Assembly (NCBI RefSeq): GCF_050436995.1
Contig: NC_134771.1
Coordinates: forward strand, 1,219,501 to 1,283,500
Direction: 5' to 3'
Length of the DNA: 64,000 nucleotides
Source of the DNA: Anticarsia gemmatalis
Lineage: Eukaryota; Arthropoda; Insecta; Lepidoptera; Erebidae
This document shows positions 21,138 through 32,944 of the stretch, piece by piece. Numbering within the stretch: the first letter of the stretch is position 1; each line of letters starts with the position of its first letter. The notes beneath the pieces are model-generated. The model saw only the letters and a program-made list of their open reading frames with translations, made no database searches and had not been told where the DNA came from. The translations under genes and the position numbers were made by a program.

Positions 21138-21726
21138 GATGATAAAATAAAAACAAACAACTGTTATCGGACAATTTCTCTTTTATGGTATTCGTAATTT
21201 TCGGATACACATTTTTTAAGGTATCCGAAATTTTTGGATGCACCTCCAAAATGGTACCTATCCGAAAATTTCGGATACAGATATTATATTTATTACGAAA
21301 CTTTGATAACCATTTGAAATAATCAATCACCGTGCAATGCAATGTAAATTTTGCATACAATACAGTATCGTATTTGGCGCGCAATCGTCTTGTAATTGTC
21401 CGCCATATTGGACGAGTTCGCGCCAAAAGCATTGTGACCAATTTGTAACAATGGTGGCCAATTACTTTAATATTAATTAGAGTGACGCCATTTAATTGTT
21501 TATTGCAGTAATTTATTGGAACAATTATATTGTTATTTCTTTTATTTATATTTTAATGGTTGTGTTGCGCAAGTTGGCTGTTTTTGATGACCATTGTCTT
21601 TTGGGTATATGAGAAAGCTAAATTAGTAATCATTTGAAATATGAAAATTAAAGTAATCTTAATTTAAAACTAGAAATTATGTCTACGGATTTCATAAATA
21701 TCTTGTGTATTTTAGGTACCTATCAT

Positions 21727-21851
21727 ATCATACTAATATTATAAAATTCTAAAGTTTGTTTGAACGCGCTATAATCTCAGAAACTACTGGTGCGAATTGA
21801 AAAATTATTTTACTGTTAGATAGCTTTTTCAATGAAGAGAGCTATAGGCTA
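21727..21851 (+). mobile_element. Helitron-like H1, 5' part
   Basis: TCATACTAATATTATAAAAT and the AACGCGCTATAATCTCAG block; its 3' half is cut off by the next element. Confidence 0.65.
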
Positions 21852-21988
21852 CTAGCTGACCCGGCAAACGTTGTTTTGCCATATAAATAAAATAAAAAAA
21901 ATAGTGCCATGTAGGGGTATGAAAAATAGATGTTGGCCGATTCTCAGACCTATTCAAAATGCTCACAAAATTTCATCAAAATCGGTCA
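21852..21988 (-). mobile_element. Helitron-like H2, minus strand
   Basis: CTAGCTGACCCGGCAAACGT at the left is the complement of the H2 3' end, with the GGCAAA/TTTGCC stem. It ends at GGTCAAGCC, where another H1 piece begins. Confidence 0.7.
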
Positions 21989-21991
21989 AGC

Positions 21992-22181
21992 CTTTGTTTG
22001 TTTGTTTGAACGCGCTAATCTCAGGAACTACTGGTCCGATTTGAAAAATTCTTTCAGTGTTAGATAGTCCATTTATCGAGGAAGGTTATAGGCTATATAT
22101 CATCACGCTACTACAAAAATGGGGAAAATTTTGACCCATTCTCTCTTATGTGACGCAAGCGAAGTTGCGCGGGTCAGCTAG
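21992..22181 (+). mobile_element. Helitron-like H1, 3' part
   Basis: From TTTGAACGCGCTAATCTCAG to GCGCGGGTCAGCTAG, with intact stem CGCAA-GCGAAG-TTGCG. Confidence 0.8.
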
Positions 22182-22195
22182 TCTAATATATAACA

Positions 22196-22457
22196 CTAGC
22201 TGACCCGCGCAACTTCGCTTGCGTCACATAAGAGAGAATGGGTCAACATTTTCCCCATTTTTGTAACATTTTTCATTGGTACTCTGCCCCTATTGGTAGT
22301 AGCGTGATGATATATAGCCTATAACCTTCCTCGATAAATGGACTATCTAACACTGAAAGAATTTTTCAAATCGGACCAGTAGTTCCTGAGATTAGCGCGT
22401 TCAAACAAACAAACAAACAAACAAACAAACTCTTCAGCTTTATAATATTAGTATAGA
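22196..22457 (-). mobile_element. Helitron-like H1, head-to-head with the previous copy
   Basis: Full-length minus-strand copy. Its 3' CTAG end lies only 14 bp from that of the plus copy at 22181, making a large inverted repeat. Confidence 0.85.
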
Positions 22458-22967
22458 TATAACATCACGCTATGACCAATAGGAATAGAGTAGAGTACGA
22501 CGAACCTACGAGTAATTTTTAGGTATCCAAGGTTTCATCACGATGTTTTAATTATTTTTCTAATTTTCAAGCTTAATAACACGGTACATTATACCACGAC
22601 ATCGAACCTAAGACTTAGCTTTAGTTAAATTTTCCCACTCGGACAAAGGCAGTTATTAAATTATGATCACAATACCCGCACTATGACGTCACAATTCATG
22701 ACGTCATCACATCGGTTAAATGTGCCTCCATTGTTATTCTCATTTAGTTCGTATAATTGTATTACATTTACATAATAATGTAACAAGATGAATAATAAAT
22801 TATTTAGCGAATATTGCCTACAGTTACAATATTAATACATATGTGTTGATATAATGTGAATTGTAACTTTTAAACTCTCGCGTTGCATGTTTAATGTATA
22901 ATAGAATACGGGTCGCCGTGATCGCAGCCTCAGCCTACTCCTGTAACCTTTCAAGGCTGAAAGTTGT

Positions 22968-23085
22968 TTAACAGAATTCTTGAGGGCATACGATCTCCCC
23001 AACCCGCACGTGGCCAGCGTGGTGGACTCAAGACCACTCTCTATTTCGAGAGAAGAGCCTTGCCAAAAGTGGGACAATCGCGGGT
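22968..23085 (+). mobile_element. LINE tail fragment
   Basis: CAACCCGCACGTGGCCAGCG and AGAGCCTTGCCAAAAGTGGG; then an A-run and the family B SINE body. Confidence 0.55.
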
Positions 23086-23099
23086 AAAAAAAAAATATT

Positions 23100-23290
23100 T
23101 TTCCTTCAGTCAGAAGCTTGAAAATCTGACAACCGGTCTTACCGAAGGATATCGTGTTATAACCAAGGTAACTGTGTTGTGGAGGTCAGATAGACAGTCG
23201 CTCCATGTAAAATACTGGTATTCAGCTGCATCCGGTGAGACTGGAAGCCGACTCCAACATAGTTGGAACAAAGGCTACGCTAATATAATA
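23100..23290 (+). mobile_element. family B 3' body
   Basis: Only the 3' body is present, from TCAGTCAGAAGCTTGAAAAT to CAACATAGTTGGAACAAAGG, abutting a LINE tail fragment. Confidence 0.7.
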
Positions 23291-24680
23291 TAGTTAGTTT
23301 TGGTTTCAACTAAATACTTACCATCTTAATCATAAAAATATATACGAAGTTATGAAAGGCTTATAAAGAGTTTGTTTCTTTCACTCCTTAGCGAAATGAA
23401 AAAGAAAAAATATATTTTAGTAGTTTTTTAACTAAAATAGGTTTCTAGTTTCTAGTGTGTTTATGAACAAGAGTGTTAGTGCCTTTTTCTTTTAACCGAC
23501 ATATTTAATGACATACCATTTTAATTTCAACGAAACAATAAAATATAACGACTAAATACCGGTAGTATTAAACCATCCATATTAAAAATCAATAACAAAG
23601 TCATTCATGAATTCGTCAATAATTTCCGTTCGCACCATAGACAATTAGCATAATTTACAGATTTGTGAGCGGACCATAGACTACCGGACGCTCTATGTAC
23701 CGTTAGCAGATTGTAAAAATTCATTTACATATTAAATATCTATTTAATAGATGATTAGGGGACATTTTGGTTGCTAAATAAGGGTAAGGTTTTCTCTATG
23801 GATTAAACTAGTTGGGTTTCAAATGTCACGTATTTAAGTATGGCCGATTAGTTGAAGTCCTGAAAAGGAATTCAGTAATGGTTTTTGATAATGGGGGTAT
23901 GGTACCTGTGGGTGGTAGTCATAATGTTACGGTGTATTTGAATGGTTAAGGAAAAATTAATCGGGGACGTTGATTTTTAGAAGTAAATTATTCTTTTCAT
24001 AAAACACATAATTAAATGATATATGCGAAGTAAGTTTTATTTACGATTGAAGTTTAATTTTATAAGTGCATTTAAGTATTTAGTAGTAAATAGTACTAAA
24101 CAATAAACGAAAAATACTTTTGCAAAATTAAGTTCACAGTAAAAATTTCGTTTCACCCATTTTCGCTGGCTCTACCTTCTGAAATGTGGGTAAATTTATT
24201 TATTGTAATTTAGCAGTCACTAATACAATTATAGAAAACAAATAATAGATTTCCAACTCAATAAATATAGAACTTTCTAGACAACCAACAAACTATAGTT
24301 AAGCCCAAAAATTTACTTATTTCGTCATTGTTCTGCTAACGCTACAAGTTTCGTGATGGCACGCGGCGTGGTCCACAGATAAAGCAATTACTTATAGAAC
24401 TAATAATAATAATGTCACGTTATTCCTCTGGTATGTCACACTTTGACAACTGGTATTGACAGTTAGGAAATATGGCGACGGTGACGTCACTATTCATGAA
24501 ATTATTAGTTGAATTATTTCTAGAACGATTGGTGATATTAGCACCTTAATAGATTGATTTAATTTATGTTATGACCAAAGGGTGTTCGGTAGTGTTGGCA
24601 GCAGCTGCTTACATCATCAATGATTTATACCTAACAGAAATATTGTTAAAACTCATTTGGCGATTAAAAAGAGTACCTAA

Positions 24681-24818
24681 CCAGAAGTTTCTTGCCAGCT
24701 CTTCTCGTTGGCCCTATCCTCCGAACTGGCGGTAAATTCACTCTCTGTATCATTGACTATCATAAGCCAGCATTTGACCTAAATGAATAAAGTGATTTGA
24801 CATTGATTTTGTCAATGA
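24681..24818 (+). mobile_element. interspersed repeat with TGATTT tail (LINE-end-like)
   Basis: AAGTTTCTTGCCAGCTCTTC ... CATTTGACCTAAATGAATAA then TGATTTGACATTGATTTTG. The same repeat interrupts the SINE at 34660. Confidence 0.55.
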
Positions 24819-25006
24819 TTATTGATTTAGTTGCTTGCTTTAACTAAGCTTAATATTAATTACTAGGGTTGTAGCGGAACTTTGATTTGCATTAGCATAA
24901 TTGCGAATTTTCTTTAAACCTTACGTTCTAGTGTCCTCAAAATTTAACGCGAGTTAATGAGGAGTGTTCTCTCTTTGATTTAAATGTATGAATGCCCTGG
25001 CTCGGA

Positions 25007-25370
25007 GGAGCTCGTGGCTTAGTTTACAACAGCCGCACGGATCGATCTCTGAGGTTAAGCTACGCTTACCGAGGTTGTTCCGTGGATGGGTGACCATCTT
25101 ATACATATCGAGTTCCTCCGTGTTTCGGAAGGCACGTTAAATTGTGGGTCCCGGCTGTCATTTTCGAAGATCTTTGACAGTCGTTAACAGTAGTCAGAAG
25201 CTTGAAAGTCTGACAACCAGTCTTACCGAAGGGTATCGTGTTAATACCCAAGTAACTGGGTTGTGGAGGTCAGATAGGCAGTCGCTCCATGTAAAACACT
25301 GGTATCCAGCTGCATCCGGTGAGACTGGAAGCCGACTCCAACATAGTTTGGAACAAAGGCTAAGAGAATA
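25007..25370 (+). mobile_element. 5S-like SINE family B, full-length (about 360 bp)
   Basis: The best copy. Head with 5S-like spacing (GAGGTTAAGCTACGCTTACC, then GTGGATGGGTGACCATCTTA), a middle block shared with family A (CGGAAGGCACGTTAAATTG), and a long 3' body: CAGAAGCTTGAAAGTCTGAC, GGTAACTGGG-like, CTCCATGTAAAACACTGG, CATCCGGTGAGACTGGAAGC. Confidence 0.8.
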
Positions 25371-27897
25371 TATAATGCCCTGGCTTTAGTTAACGCTTCT
25401 GTAGCGAATTACAAATTTCGGTAGCCAAACCTAAGCTTTACTAAAATAGCGCTTCCACATTCAATAGTAATTCTAATTTCCTCAATGAAGCTAAGACCTA
25501 TTAATTGCGTTCCGCGGCTCCTTCAAGAGCGACCGTGTATTATGCACCGCGCGTCATGTCGGTCCGTATAAAGGAACGCATCGATGCATTCTTAATGCTG
25601 AACGCGCCTCTAATTGATTTGTCTGTGGCTGTCACGATGTCTATGTGTCTATGGTTTTGTGACGTCATTTTTAAACAGTTTTTGACTTTTTGAAATTATT
25701 TATTTATAGCTGCTTAAAGACATTTTGTAGGCAATTTTATAAATTTTATTGGGGCTTTAAACGAGTTAAATTTTATTGAGATTATGTTTAGCGGTTTAGT
25801 CGTGAAGACGTAGCAGACATAGGTACAGATAGACTTTCATATCAATAATATTAGTAAGCATTATGTTTCGAAAATGCCCTGAAACTCCACTGAACCGTAG
25901 TTTTGGTTTCAAGGTAAATTTGTTAAAGAAAATAATTTACATCAAGTTATTTTTAATTTTATTCATGGAAATTTAGTACCTTGAATACCAGACGGAACAT
26001 TTCGGACGGCCGCATTGACTGTATATAAATAAAATCATTTCTAAGACTCAGTAGTTTTAAGAAACAAAAGCCATAAACATAAACGATATAAAAAAAACAA
26101 TATATTTTTAGAAACATGCAAATTTTTTACTTTTAAAACACCGCAAAGGACGCCATAAAAAAAGAAATCGATTTGACAGCAAAAACGGCGGGAAATCGAA
26201 CGAAATCGCCTTCCCAAGGACTTCACAGAAATGGCTGACGTGAAAATTAAATTAAATGTTGATACGTTTTATTTGATCGGTACAAAAGTGCACTTTGAAA
26301 AGCCGACACAGTCCGTTTCCAATTAATCAATTAGCATAACATAAATACGTGCTGCCGCCATGATAAGTGAGCCATTTTGTTTTGAGCTGTCCGATTTGGC
26401 GCGCTTTTTTGATGTTTAAATTTTTATAAATGGCTTATTTAATTTGGTTATGAGTGTTTTATCCTAGGATTCTTCATAGTATAAATTTTAAACGTATATT
26501 TCATGTTTATTACGCATACAATTTTGGGTACCCACATTTTTTTTTGATTTTCGGTTTTATTTCACTCGTAAGAAATAAATGAAATTAAATTTATTTTTTC
26601 TATATTAAAATAAGTACATATGGCTTAATCTTTTGGTATCACATAGACCGGTTTAATATTAATACTTCATAAAATATTTAGGTATTAATTATAATAATGT
26701 AAAAAATCATCTTTAAATTATCAGAAACCAATAATAAATGGCCTGAAACCCACCCAAAATTATTGGGGTAGGTAACCATAAAAATCGCCAGGTGTAAGTC
26801 GGGAACACTATCTCTAGCCAGAGTCTGCTTAGATCATACCTACAATAAAATTAACAAATAAACTAAATTTTCCTACAAATTCGCAGTTCAACAATAACTG
26901 GCCGCCATTATTCCGCGCCAAAACGCAACCGCCATAGACAATGAGCGTTTCTTTTTCACGGCAAAGGACACAAGGCTGTTATTCCAAAGGAATAATTTAG
27001 TCGATGTTGCATTTAGTTTGTAATGCAACGAAGACGGATGCTATCAGTGTTACGTGATCATAATAATAAGAGATATCGGCCCTTTTTAAATCATTTTTGT
27101 TTTGTTTTTACTGTTGAATTTTTAAATGGTGGGATTTTTAGTGTGTTTATAAATTGTTGTACCTACATATTTTGTTTAATATAGTTTGGTCATAGCATCA
27201 AATAGGTGTTGTTTTGGTTAATAACCAAAGGCTTTTTCGTTCAGAAACTTTTAAGTATAAGATGAAATTATCTTTTTGGACTTATGGATATACATATTGT
27301 GTTTATGTTGAAAATGCTAAAACAGCTCAAAATCACATGAATTCAGTTGAAATTTTTCTGCCTTACCTCGGTATTCGATCACTGAGCTATATTTTTTGTA
27401 TCCTTAAATCTATCATATTTTAATCAGTTAAAATAATACTAACACCGACTTAAGATTTTCTTTTTAAACACAAAAAAAACTAACCGGATAAATCGTTGGA
27501 ATAAGGAATACTTAGTACAAATACCAAAGCATTTTTCAGGAATTAAGTAAAAGCCTTTCAGTTATTTTGAGTTTAATACGAACTTGATTGAGCAAAGAGA
27601 TGCAAAGTGCAGCAGATAATTTTGATTCAATACATAATACTTTTGGTAAGAAAACTATTTGAAGGTATACCTACTTATAATAAAAATGCAACTGCTTATG
27701 CAGTAAAACAATTATGGGTCGTCTGAACTGATAACCATCTATGCTAATAAGTTTTCAATAAATAAGCCGACGCATTAATATTGCGACATCGACTTCAGTT
27801 ATCTGAAGTTACCATCAAATTATTGTTTACAAAGCTTTCTACTGCTAACTATTTAAGAGTAGGATTTTTATAGGATGCAGCTACTTGCACCATAAAT

Positions 27898-28093
27898 CTA
27901 ATATATATTATATAAAATTCTCGCGTCACAGTTTTCTTTGCCATACTCCTCCGAAACGGCTTGACCGATTCTCATGAAATTTTGTGAGCATACTGAGTAG
28001 GTCTGAGAATCGGCCAACATCTATTTTTCATACCCCTAGATGACACTTTTTTTATTTAGGTATTGGAATAACAACGTTTGCTGGGTCAGCTAG
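27898..28093 (+). mobile_element. Helitron-like H2
   Basis: A|TCTAATATATATTATATAAA start, CGGCTTGACCGATTCTCATG middle, end ACGTTTGCTGGGTCAGCTAG|T. Confidence 0.8.
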
Positions 28094-28261
28094 TTGTATA
28101 TAAAATTGGTGATTGAATAGAGTTCCTAGGAGTTTGTCTCCAACTTTCTCGTAGAGACATTTCGTTACTAAATTGTTGATTTGGGAAATTTGCTATTATA
28201 TTGTCTTTACTTGGTACCTACTACGTCTAGCATTTGTCATTTAAAATTACATACATAAACT

Positions 28262-28530
28262 CATGCGGAGCTGATGGCTTTGTAAAAACAGCCGGCGCGG
28301 TTGATCCGTGGGTCCATATTACACATAATAGGTAGCCGTTACCAGAAATCAGTAGCTTCAAAATCTGACAATCAGTCTTACCGAGGAGTATCGTGTTATA
28401 AGCCAGGTAACTGGCTTAATTGTGGAGGTCAGATAGACAGTCGCTCCATGTAAAATACGGGTTTTCAGCTGCATCCGGTGAGACTGGAAGCCGACTCCAA
28501 CATAGTTGGAAGAAAGGCTGGTGGAGTTTG
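28262..28530 (+). mobile_element. 5S-like SINE family B, internally deleted
   Basis: A short decayed head (CGGAGCTGATGGCTTTG) is joined to a complete 3' body ending CAACATAGTTGGAAGAAAGG. Confidence 0.65.
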
Positions 28531-29082
28531 TATTCAGTCCGCCTCTCACCATAAACCTTTGACGTTAAAGATTATCGACAAAATCCAACATGTCCGATTT
28601 CATTGCACAAACTAAATAGAATATAAATTTAATCCACGTTCTTACTCGATTATTCCCCGAACACATGATCGGCGGCGATGTAAAGAAATTAAAAAGAAAT
28701 AGGGCCATAGACAACGCATTGTCTATGGACAGTATGGCGGCGCTTCAAAGGAGGTTCGTTGCAAGTTGAATTTTAATTGAATTGGCTCATTGCGTGACAA
28801 GATGGCCAGCTTTGATAATTTTAAACAGTAATTGTTTGAATTATAAATAATTTAGGCGCTGGCGCTACGTTTCATATTTAAATTATTTGGCTACCGAATT
28901 TCCTGATAGAGACTACCAAACGCTTTACTTATTAGTCATGCAACTCAAAAGAACTTCATAGTTTAGTTTATGATTAGAAAAAGCTTATAAATAAATCGTA
29001 TAAAAAAATATATTGTTGGATATTGAAAGCTTGTTAATGTCCAAGTGGACACAAAACAAGACACTAAGTATTCACTTTCTTA

Positions 29083-29185
29083 TCCCGTTGGGACGGATAG
29101 CCGACACGACAGGTGAGAGGTCCAGGACCACTTCACGTGGTTTCCAAGGCACGGAGATCTGCGATCGCCCGTGTCTTCGTAACTC
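29083..29185 (-). mobile_element. SINE T2 fragment
   Basis: CCGTTGGGACGGATAGCCGA followed by CAAGGCACGGAGATCTGCGA, the T2 middle block read from the plus strand. Confidence 0.5.
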
Positions 29186-29274
29186 CAGGCAATCCTGAGA
29201 ATACCTTTGATAGAAAAATTCTAGTACTAGCTTTTGGTCTGACCCATGAATAACCCGAGACATTTTATAACAAA

Positions 29275-29467
29275 CTAGCTGACCCCCGTAGCTTCACTCG
29301 CGTCACATAAGTGAGCCTTATTGTCGTAGCGTAGTGTTACATAGCCTAAAGCCTTCCTCGATAAATGGGCTATCTAACACTGATAACATTTTTAAAATCG
29401 GACCAGTACATCCTGAGATTACCGCGTTCAAACAAGCAAACTTTCAGCTTTATAATAATAGTATAGA
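29275..29467 (-). mobile_element. Helitron-like H1, degraded
   Basis: CTAGCTGACCCCCGTAGCTT at the left and TAATAGTATAGA at the right; internal deletion of about 55 bp. Confidence 0.65.
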
Positions 29468-29588
29468 TAGCCTAGGTATAAAAAATGCGAGAGTATCTAT
29501 GTATTGCACGCTTTACGACAAAACTTCTGAGCAGATTTTTATGATAGACTTAGTTAGAAGCGAGATCAAACATAGCTCCCTTTTTAAA

Positions 29589-29906
29589 TCTTTATATATA
29601 TAATTCTTCTGTAAGTGTGTATGTCACTGAACTTCTCTTAAACGACTGGACCGATTTTGATGAAATTTTTTGTGTGTGTTCAAGGGGATCTGAGAATGGT
29701 TTAGATTCACAAAAAAAAAAAATTAAATATAAAATTCTTGCGTTTTCGTTGCCATACTCCTCTGAAACGGCTTGACCGATTCTCATGAAATTTTGTGAGT
29801 GTATTGAGTAGGTCTGAGAATCGGCCAACATCTATTTTTCATACCCCTAAGTGACAATATATTTTTTTAATTTACATGGCAAAACAACGTTTGCCGGGTC
29901 AGCTAG
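29589..29906 (+). mobile_element. Helitron-like H2, with internal duplication
   Basis: A|TCTTTATATATATAATTCTT start; a second related 5' segment begins near 29725 (AAATATAAAATTCTTGCG). 3' stem GGCAAA-ACAACG-TTTGCC then GGGTCAGCTAG|T. Confidence 0.78.
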
Positions 29907-30243
29907 TAAACTATATTTCAAGAAATCGTAATAGATAATGAAAATTTGTACGCGAGCGGATCACATTAGTAGCGTACAGTAGCTAAAACATTGAATAATT
30001 CATAACCTAAAAAGATAATTAAATCAAATTCTAGCGAATGCTAAAAATAGGTAATAGAACAATCTACGGAATGTAACAACGTACTGTCGTACTCATAAAC
30101 TTAAATAGAACAATGGCTATCTATAATGCAGTTCTCAGTCGTAAAACTGTCGATTAGCTTTTAATGTCTTCAAAATGCAGATTGAGGTTGAAACAATAGA
30201 GGTTTAGAGGCAAAAGTAGTAGGGCTGCCAATATTAAAATATA

Positions 30244-30455
30244 TTAGGTCGGGGAAAAAGTCTTTTCGAATTATAGTCTGTATGAACTTGTAATAAAATC
30301 TCTACACAAAAAAGCTCGATATTTGGGTACCATACGAGCTCACTGAATGAAACCTAATGAACCGTGTACTCATTTGTGATTCTTGAAGTCAAAGAGATTT
30401 TATTACAAGTTCATACATACTATTATAATGCGAAAAGACTTTTTCCCCGACCTAA
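30244..30455. mobile_element. mariner-type MITE, copy 1
   Basis: A 212-bp element flanked by TA on both sides. Inverted ends TTAGGTCGGGGAAAAAGTCT and complement, with long subterminal inverted repeats (GAACTTGTAATAAAATCTCT). The TA target and TTAGGT start point to a Tc1/mariner origin. No transposase. The central block is in the opposite orientation to copy 2. Confidence 0.9.
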
Positions 30456-30596
30456 TAAGTCATTAATGTCCCGCTGCTGGGCAAGTTTCTCTTCCCGGAA
30501 TGTGGGAGGGGTAAGACTTGCAACAAAATCCAACTTTAGAACCAACAAATGATATAATTAACTGCCAAAGTGTGTGCCTTCAAAAAAGTAAATCAT

Positions 30597-30750
30597 TGTG
30601 ATGCAACCTTGCATGTCCTAGAGTTGCTGTTTGACACAGTTCTTGAAGGAATGCAAAGTCTCTAAGTCGTATTTGGTCATCGTGGTGGACCTAAGGCTTA
30701 ACCACTCCCTTATTCCGGGAGGAGACCCTTGCCCGGCAGATATCAGGTTA
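30597..30750 (+). mobile_element. LINE tail fragment
   Basis: ATTGTGATGCAACCTTGCAT, GGAATGCAAAGTCTCTAAGT, CCGGGAGGAGACCCTTGCCC. An inverted fragment of the same tail lies just before (30461-30520). Confidence 0.55.
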
Positions 30751-31919
30751 TATATATTTTTTTTTTTTTTGTTAGCCTGTTCTGTCCCACTGCTGGGCAA
30801 AGGCCTCCCCCATTTTCTTCCAGTCCCCTCTATCTCCTGCTATTCGTGTCCAATTAATGTTAAAGGCATCTAGATCGTCATATATATATCAGGTTATATA
30901 TTAATTTTGACAATTTTATATGTTTTCATTAAATCGAAATTATTGTTTAGATTTGTTTTTCATGAATGTGAAGTTCGATAAAAAGTTGCTTGAGCCTTAA
31001 CTGCCCTTAACGTAAAAAAAACATTAATTTATAATTTTTGACATTTGGTATTTAAAGGTGTAATATTCGATAAAAAGTAAACGTATAAAATTTATATATA
31101 CTTTTCTTACGGACTTACGTCTGTGTTGCGACTTTGACCGCGTTTCGTCAATGGAAATAGAAATGGGCTATGAAAATTAAAAAATAGAAAGGACAAGGAC
31201 TTTAAGCAAAACCTTCCGCAGTTGTCAGGTTTCAATAAAACTGATCATTTTTTCTGGTTACAGTGGACAACCCTATTCACAGATACAATAAATTCCACAA
31301 CACCATCTAATTAATTTCCTAATCACGTCCATACCTCTTTGTATTATTCTCACTCAAAATTCTCTTATCCCGCCGGATTTTGACCAAAAAACTGTCACAA
31401 TATCTATTAAATATTAATTTCTTGACATTCTGGCGCCACGGACGGTTGAGTTGTCAAAAAAAAACAATAGTTTATGAAAAAAATGATTTAGTTATCTATG
31501 GTTAGGCTATTTAGTATGCGAGATGAATAAGAGATGGCGCCGCTTATAAAAAGGTTAGGAAATCGATAACATATTCAGATATTTAAATTAATAAATTGGA
31601 TTATGATGAACAATAGATTTACAAGATTTTTTGTTTCATGTTAAGTGGAAAAGCTCACAACAACTGCGCGTACATTTATAAAGTCAGGGTATAAACTAGT
31701 ATAAAGTCAGTTTATGGGATATTTTTTTTGACGAAGAAGCCTAGGTGTATTTTATCCTGATGTCGGGTCTTTAAGAATAATTTCAATTGCTTGCGTAATA
31801 GACACACAGATTTCGTATTAAACGATACTTATATTCATGGATTAGCTTTTATCTGCACCTTAAGGCGCGTGGAAAGGTTCTTCGAATTAAAAAGTACTTA
31901 TTATAATTTTTATTACAAA

Positions 31920-32040
31920 TAATGATCAATTGTTCCAACGGAGAAAGAAAACATCGTGATGAAACGGTGGACTCAATGCCTAACCCTACCTCATTATGGA
32001 AGGAGGCCCTTGATCAGCAGAGGGACATTAATGGGTTATT
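31920..32040 (+). mobile_element. LINE tail fragment
   Basis: ATTGTTCCAACGGAGAAAGA and GCAGAGGGACATTAATGGGT; internally deleted. Confidence 0.5.
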
Positions 32041-32613
32041 TATTTTTGTAATGTGTAAACTTAAGTTATATACTACCTGCGTGCGAAATTTAGATTCCAA
32101 TCAGTAGTTTTACTGCTTCTGCATTTTTCGTTGCTTACTCCTCAATAAGTAGACTCCAACACTATATTAGCGCGGTCAACCAAGAAATCCAACACATTCT
32201 ACCATTTTATAATATTAGTATAGAAGTATTGATATAATATAGGTATGGATCATTGCATAGGCAACTAAACTAACCCTCGAACATGATCTCTCATTCCTAA
32301 TTCGCTGTCAAACGTGCAAATGCTCAAATAAAGTTAAAACGACAGTGAATATTATAATGTATACGAACATAACGATGAGTGAGGCTTCAGGGAACTACGC
32401 TATGAATTTTATGCATCGCTACACTGACGAGAGAGGGATGGGGTGAACGTTTATCGATAAAAGAAATAAAACTGGCTAAGTACCAAAAATATTTAAAAAA
32501 CTGCAAAAAAAAATATTTGCTCTATGGGAGATCTGTTAAATATTGGTTTTGTTTTAGTTTAAAGTATTTGTTGTTGAAGCGACTACAGAGAAATCTGAGA
32601 AAATTTCGACTGT

Positions 32614-32764
32614 CTAACTTTTACCCGCGACTTCGTCCGCCATCTGAATTTTCCCAGGGGAATGCGTCATTTTACCAAATTTCATGGAAATTGGTTCAGT
32701 AGTTTAGGCGTGATTGAGTAACAGACAGACAGACTTACTTTCGCATTTATTATATTAGTATGGA
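32614..32764 (-). mobile_element. Helitron-like H3, shortened
   Basis: CTAACTTTTACCCGCGACTT to ATATTAGTATGGA; about 40 bp of the middle (the GGGGTAAAAAGTAGCC part) is missing. Confidence 0.72.
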
Positions 32765-32944
32765 TTACATTTATCGAGGAAGCCTACAGGCTATACCATC
32801 ACGATACGATTGATGGGTGTAAAACGGTGAAAATAAATTCAATTTTTTCTACTATCAAATAACTGTATTCTCGGAACATATGCCCAATATTAACCGACTC
32901 TACAAAAATTACCCATTTCGTCAACTGTAACTTAAAAATATTAA

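Noticed and set aside
21082..21441. 119-codon minus-strand ORF
   Set aside because: Starts in unique AT-rich DNA and runs into a 5S-like SINE; the Ile/Tyr/Lys-rich peptide has no recognisable domain.
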